A DNA stretch of 64,000 bases from Metellina segmentata. Its lineage: Eukaryota > Arthropoda > Arachnida > Araneae > Tetragnathidae. The stretch covers positions 52,552,744 through 52,616,743 of the forward strand of contig OX375877.1 of assembly GCA_947359465.1 (NCBI GenBank). Direction: 5' to 3'. This document shows positions 58,637 through 64,000 of the stretch, one piece after another. The notes beneath the pieces are model-generated. The model made no database searches. It saw only the letters and a program-made list of their open reading frames with translations, and was not told the origin of the DNA. The position numbers and the translations under genes were made by a program. The stretch's first letter is position 1. The number at the start of each line of letters is the position of its first letter.

Positions 58637-61087
58637 ATGAATCAACAAGGTTAGTAGGGTGGTAGTTAACGTTTTTGTTGTATCTCAATTTAATTTAACT
58701 AGGTGTCTGCTCTTTTCAATATGAAATTTAATTTGAGAATTTTCTGGAGCTGAAATCCATTTAGGAAAATTCTTGTTTTATGTCGGGTAATTCTAAAACT
58801 GTTCGCTCAAATATGAACACGAATGAGACGAAGATTAAAGTGTAGTACAATTCTAACTATCTAATATCCAGTGGTGTCTCCTTGCTTCGAAAGAGATTCT
58901 AATTCTACTACAAGAAGAAAGATGAAATCTTTTTTCATTCCCTTAATGTTTTATAGAATTTTTCATTAACACTCCATTGTGAATACTTTCTTGTAATAAT
59001 TACTGAATTATAAACTAGTGATATTTTTTGTTTCTTACATTTTGAAAAGGTAGGATATCCAGAACAGAAACAAATTTGTCGTGCTAATGTATGACTATTA
59101 CACCAAGTATTTATCTGTATGATTCAAATATTTGATTAGTGTAGCTGAAAATAAGTGTGAGTGAACTTTAAGACTCACACTTCTCAAAATAGTAGTTATG
59201 CATAATCCAGTGTGAAATCTAATAATATTTTATGTTATAGAAATTAAAACATCTTGCTTTGAAACCTACAAAAGAAGTCAAAATCAAAGAGAAAATATTT
59301 TCAAAGAATATGTACCCAACTTAATTGGATTCCTATTTAAATCTATAACTTTCAAATCCTTGATTTAAATCAAAATTTTAATTATTTATAGATATTATTA
59401 TAGAAATTGCTATCAAATCCATTTATGCAAAGGTTCACAGTGTGAATTTTGCTACATGGACACCGCGCCATCTTGTTATGGCGATCTCCGCCATCTTGGT
59501 TTGGCGACCAAAACAAACGCCTTGGCGCTACAGTCCCGTTTGCGACCACTCCACCAAAGTAATTACTGAACAAGATGCATGTTGTTTTTATTCAAATAAG
59601 TTAAAATTTTCACTCCAAAATTATATTGAAAATCATCCTTTCTTTGAACATACTAACTGACAATTTTTGCTGATTGGTATCATTTCATTTCTACCAGATG
59701 ACAAGTGCACAACTAATTCCGTGTTCACACAATAGATATGTACCATAAAAATGCATGTTAAAAAATTTGTGTTTGTGTTGAAAAAGACATTGTATTTATG
59801 GAAGAAAAGAAGATTTATTCCAAATCGAAAAAATCTGTAAAAAGAATTGAAACAACATGAAAATATTCGTTTTAAGCTTATTATTTTATATCAACAAAAT
59901 ACACACGTAATATGAAATAAAAATCTATTAAAGTAAATTTGCATTTGAAATAAAAAAATTTCATGAACAAAAAAATCTGTTTAATACACATAACATGATT
60001 TTATTCATTTTCACTGACAATAAATGACGCATATGTCTGTCTACTGTGACTACTAAATAGCTATCACTAGAAATGTTGTGTTCATTGTCTTCTCCCTTTA
60101 TTAATGAATTTCTTTCTGTGATTTCTTGATCAAAAACAGCAAGTCTTCTATGGTGCTGAACACAGAAAATATCCTCTCAGAAATATAGAAAATACAGTAC
60201 ACAGAAATATAGAAAATACAGTACACAGAAATATAGAAAAAAATACAGTAGTACACAGAAATAAAAAAACTTTTAACAGCACAGAAATACAAAAAATATC
60301 ACTACACAGAAATACAGAAAATATTATTGCATGTGGCACACAGTTTCATTGCAAAATATCATGTTTCAAAAAAAATTAACTATATGTTGTCAGTGAGATC
60401 CCACAACCGTATTCATCTAGGTCCAAAAAATTTGCGTCTCAGTTTATGGGTTAAATTCAAAGTAATCTAAGCTTGGGAACTCGATGGAAAAAACTTTGCT
60501 CATGCTTGGCATTTGAGGCACTACCTATTCTATTTAACTATCATTGCATTGTGATTTATTTTACTAATTCCTATGTTACATTTAAATTTTTCAAAAATTT
60601 ATCCAGCTATATTTCCCAATATAATAATGTTTTACATAAAAAGTAATGTTTAAATAAATCTAAATTATCTAGAAGCTACACTGTGATTTGTGTGACTAAC
60701 GTACAACATATTTAAACTTGTATGAGCAAGGAATTAATTATAATTATAAATATTTGATTCAAATAAAAGAAATCTAATTTCAATCAAATATATCCAATGT
60801 TGATTTTTAACAAATTATATTTTTTTCATACCCTGTTGGACACATAAAATTATCTACAAATGTTATTTACTCACTGTTTAAAAATAACTTATGCCATTGA
60901 CTCCGTAACCAAAATTTTTTATGCTACTAGTGACTTGAAATATTTTATTAGAAAACCTTTTAATAAATTTTTTAACATTTTATATTCATACTTGTTTGCG
61001 TTAAAGAACTTTTGTTTTAATTTTAGAAAATAGACAAGAATTGTATGAAGAAGTTAAATTGTATAGAACTGCCCGAGAAAGAGAAAA
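58637..61087 (+). CDS. VPS28: VPS28, first two coding exons (partial)
   Basis: Subunit of ESCRT-I, which sorts ubiquitinated membrane proteins into multivesicular bodies. Exon 1: ATG at 58637 to 58649 (MNQQ plus one base), donor G|GTTAGT. Exon 2: 61027-61087, acceptor TAATTTTAG, donor AA|GTAAGT. Joined: MNQQE..., ELYEEVKLYRTARERE and a split codon (24 codons plus 2 bases). The ELYEEVKLY--AREREKYDN block is highly characteristic of the VPS28 N-terminus; the next exon, expected to begin with the YDNMA segment, is not found before 64000. Intron 1 is 2.4 kb; intron 2 contains the CR1-type LINE. Confidence 0.88.
59400..59560 (+). repeat. Copy E of the 110-bp-unit repeat family (right block only)
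   Basis: TGCAAAGGTTCACAGTGTGAATTTTGCTACATGG, CGCCATCTTG, TTGGTTTGGCGACC and GCGACCACTCCACC match the right-hand block of copies B and C. No tandem units are attached. Confidence 0.6.
60165..60325. repeat. Minisatellite, about 24-bp unit
   Basis: Repeats of TACACAGAAATATAGAAAATACAG: two near-perfect copies (60198-60245), flanked by degraded ones sharing ACAGAAATA(C/T)(A)GAAAAT. Lies in VPS28 intron 1. Confidence 0.85.
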
Positions 61088-61653
61088 GTAAGTTTTATTC
61101 TTTTCTAAAAATGGAGACCAACAGTTTTAGTATGTATCTTAGCTTAGTTTTTCATTATCTCCTATTACTGAGAACTTGTTATAAAAATTAAACTTGAGAT
61201 AATTATTTTTGTTACTTAATTCATACACAAACTTTTAAACCCAATCCAGCAAATTTTTCATTCAGAACACTTTGTACTATCTGTTAAATGGTGTAATTTG
61301 TTGTCAGAACTATGTTTTATTTAAACTAACATAAATGATACCTAATAATCATCCATTGTAAAACTGAACTTCAAATTTAAATATTTTTTGCAAAATTGGA
61401 TGTGCATTATTTAATACCTGCATAAAACATTTATTGTACAAGTAGGCTATGTATTAAAAAAGTTGAGAATATATCGATACCACTATGCCAAAGGCACAAA
61501 TCTGCTTAAACACACATTCAAAGTTTTGATGCTTTGGAAAAAACCGAGTTATGACTTAAAGATTGTTTTCTCATGAAAATTGGCATTTCCACTAAGAATC
61601 AAGATGGTTTGTGGCTTTGTCATAGCATAAAACATGAAATAGTGACTTGAAAG
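61088..61653. other. VPS28 intron 2, left part
   Basis: No feature seen. Confidence 0.35.
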
Positions 61654-62789
61654 CAGTGTGGATATCATGTACATAGATTTTCAAAAGGCTTTTGATAAAG
61701 TACCTCATGAGGCATTACTGTTTAAATTGGAAAGGCTGGGGATTCAGGGAAAAACATTAATATGGATAAAGAATTGGTTATTGGGTAGAAAGCAGAGAGT
61801 GCAGGTAAAAGGAAATTATTCACAGTGGACAGAAGTTATAAGTGGGGTGCCTCAGGGATCAGTTTTGGGACCAATTTTATTTATAATTTTCATAGATGAT
61901 ATAGGTCAGGGGATCAAGAATAGAATCAGTATATTTGCAGATGACTTAAAAATATGGGGGACAGTGGATACCAAGTTACAGATAGAAAATTTACAAGGGG
62001 ATTTTGATAAGATATCCGAATGGTGTGTAAAATGGGGTATGTCATTTAATGTAGGGAAATGTCAAGTTCTGCATATGGGTTACAGGAACAGTGGAGCCGA
62101 GTACAGGCTGCAGGGAGTAAAGGTAAAGGAGGGAGAAACAGTCAAGGATCTTGGGGTGATAATTCACAGGGATTTTAAAATGGGTCATCAATGTTCAGCT
62201 GCGGGTAAAAAGGCTAATAGGTTACTGGGGTATATTAAAAAGACTGTAACTTCAAGGGATTAGAATATAATCTTGCCGTTATATAAGGGTTTAGTAAGAC
62301 CACATCTAGAATGTGCTGTACAATTCTGGGCTCCATATATGAGAAAGGACATAGAATCAATTGAAAGGGTTCAGCACAGAGCTACAAAAATAATAAAGGG
62401 GCTAGCAAATTTCGACTATAATGAACGTTTAAGTAAGCTAAACATGTATACACTGGAAAGAAAAAGAAGGAGGGGGGATTTGATTCAGCTTTTCAAGTTT
62501 GTAAAACAAGGGGACACAGAGGGCTTAAATTTCAATAGGGATAACAGAACAAGGGGTCATGGGTATAAATTGAATAAGACACATTATAATCGGGATTTAA
62601 GGAAAAACTACTACTTTAATAGGGTAATAGACAGTTGGAACGCGTTGCCAGAAAATATAGTTAATTCAAAGGGAGTGTACGAATTTAAGACACAATTGGA
62701 TAGTCAGTGGGAATTGGAGAATTCATAAACAAAGGACCAGCCTTGTTGGGCTTGAGCCTGTAGCTGGTCGTCAATATTTGTATTTGTAT
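61654..62789 (+). mobile_element. 5'-truncated CR1-type LINE
   Basis: A 1136-bp insertion flanked by TTGAAAG at 61647-61653 and 62790-62796. It starts abruptly inside reverse transcriptase motif A and runs through the end of ORF2 to a 3' UTR with GGACCAGCCTTGTTGGGCTT and a tail of ATTTGT repeats (TATTTGTATTTGTA) instead of poly(A). Both the 5' truncation and the short simple-repeat tail are typical of CR1/L2/Rex1-type LINEs. Confidence 0.85.
61658..62728 (+). pseudogene. CR1-type reverse transcriptase, C-terminal part
   Basis: Motif A MYIDFQKAFDKVP, motif [15 protein letters not shown], motif C SIFADDLKIW, motif D GKCQVLHMG, then VKDLGVIIHRDFKMG and, downstream, YKGLVRPHLECAVQFWAPY, RVQHRATKII and DSWNALPENIVNSKGV. 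One in-frame TAG (62261-62263) is the only break; the frame before and after it is the same, so this copy is fairly young. Endonuclease and the N-terminal RT are missing. Confidence 0.9.
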
Positions 62790-62796
62790 TTGAAAG

Positions 62797-64000
62797 ATAC
62801 AGTTATATGAAAATCGACAAAAATGCAAATTCTTGCCTTTGGCGTAGTAGTGATGACATGTCATATTGTTAAAAATTGTCAATGCTAAAAACTGCTAAGA
62901 TTCAGTGAGGTATTTTTGTAATAATATACTGGATATGCTGTTACTCTGTGGTGTGTGCAACTGGCTTGCATAGTTGTACTATTCTCTTGTTTCAATAGTT
63001 TTTTCAGCAAAGATAATTCAATAGCAGTTTGATGAATGAACAGATTGCATCTCCTGCTGAGAACATTAATGATGTAGCTCCAGAATTGCCGATTTTAAGT
63101 TATGTAGACCAACCAACTCCTGATCTAGTTTTAATATTTATTGTGCATTAGTTATGAATGCTTAGATACACTTGTTTCTGTCAGGAAGGAATGTAAGTAG
63201 AAAATGGAAGATTGAAATTTAAGACAAAATCTTTGAAAGTTGATTTCTCAGAACAGCGTATTTGGTATTGCATCACTAATGTTCAGACTGTATTTGCAGA
63301 AATTTTATCAAAAATACGCCTCCCTTTACATTTCTGAAAAAGAGCTTCACATTATTTGCAGTGGTTTTCAACTGGTATGCCTTACAGGTAGTGAAACAGT
63401 TTAAATTGTGTAAGATTTATTTAATATCAGTGGTTCAGTTTTGAACTTTTGATAAGTGTCTTCATCAATAATTCTGAGTATTACCAGTATAAATAATTTT
63501 TCATAATGTTATTTCATTCTATTACAAAGTATCATAAATTAGTTTTAAAAATATTTTAAAACCACTTCAAAGCAAAAACAATTGATAAATGCTCCTTTTT
63601 GTAAATTAATGTTAAACAAATGTTCTTTCTGATCAGTAAAAAATGTGTAATACATTTTGTTATGGGCTGCAAAATTTTATGATGTTTGTGCCATGGATGA
63701 AAAAGTTTTAAAATATCTAGCCTATTGCTTAACTAAATGTCACTAGATGCTATATGAAATTTTACATTGAGTCTGAAGTTTAAAAATGTCAATGAAAAAA
63801 ATTATAGAAATGTTTAAAATGGCTAGTGTGTACTGCTTTTATATTTGTTGTAAGATGCTGTATAAAATTTGACATTAAGTCTAATTCATGAAAGTATTTT
63901 ATGCCCTTCAACAAAAATCTAATCCTTGATATGCTTTATATTGATGGGTGAATCATCAGTAGAAGGGGTTTTCTGTGGTCTTGATATTTATAAGAAATCG
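62797..64000. other. VPS28 intron 2, right part
   Basis: AT-rich. A 39-codon open frame at about 63032-63150 (APELPILSYVDQPTPD) lies 25 bases after an acceptor-like TTTTTTCAG but does not match VPS28, so it is not called. Near 63730-63870, ATGCTATATGAAATTTTACATTGAGTCT and ATGCTGTATAAAATTTGACATTAAGTCT are diverged direct repeats about 100 bases apart. Confidence 0.4.

Noticed and set aside
63032..63150. Small open frame after an acceptor-like TTTTTTCAG as VPS28 exon 3
   Set aside because: VPS28 exon 3 should continue with a YDNMA-type segment in the right phase; this frame encodes APELPILSYVDQPTPD instead.

Overview
This is eukaryotic genomic DNA: AT-rich, intron-rich and heavily colonised by transposable elements. 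The mix (Tc1/mariner, Tigger/pogo, hAT, Merlin, Helitron/Helentron, an I/Jockey-type LINE, a CR1-type LINE and tRNA-derived SINEs) and the protein sequences point to an arthropod, perhaps a chelicerate such as a spider. The species is an inference; I cannot fix it from the window.

Three host genes are supported by spliced reading frames with canonical GT/AG borders and consistent phases. (1) A plus-strand gene contributes only its last three exons (1735-4079); I do not recognise it. (2) The minus-strand gene filling most of the window is DDX24, a nucleolar DEAD-box RNA helicase. Its 14 coding exons between 57032 and 10918 join into an open frame of 614 codons plus a stop, and all helicase motifs are present. 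A 5' UTR exon ends at 58143. (3) VPS28, an ESCRT-I subunit, starts at 58637 on the plus strand, head to head with DDX24 across a gap of a few hundred bases. Only its first two coding exons are inside the window.

Nearly everything else is transposable elements in introns. Region by region: 249-1066, a broken hAT-like transposase; 4080-10917, AT-rich 3' UTR/intergenic DNA between the convergent ends of gene 1 and DDX24; 12011-17628, an apparently full-length 5.6-kb LINE with a 13-bp target-site duplication (TSD), in DDX24's own orientation; 20456-23553, a hAT-like element with a 5-bp TSD containing a Helitron; 24.2-33.4 kb, SINEs, tandem Helitrons, a deleted Tigger and another Helitron; 34.28-41.56 kb, an old DNA transposon with about 400-bp terminal inverted repeats (TIRs). 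That transposon has been invaded by a Helitron, a mariner and a Tc1, and the Tc1 itself carries a hAT. From 42 to 56 kb lie Helitron, Tc1, hAT, Helentron, mariner, pogo and Merlin remnants and a repeat family built on about 110-bp tandem units. In VPS28 intron 2 sits a 5'-truncated CR1-type LINE with its own TSD.

The most unusual observation is upstream of the broken transposase of the long-TIR element. There, phased GAA/TTC heat-shock-element-like modules, a TATAAAAG box, a TCAGTT initiator and a 5' splice donor lie in order, as in an hsp70-type promoter. Splice sites were called by eye; no similarity search was possible.
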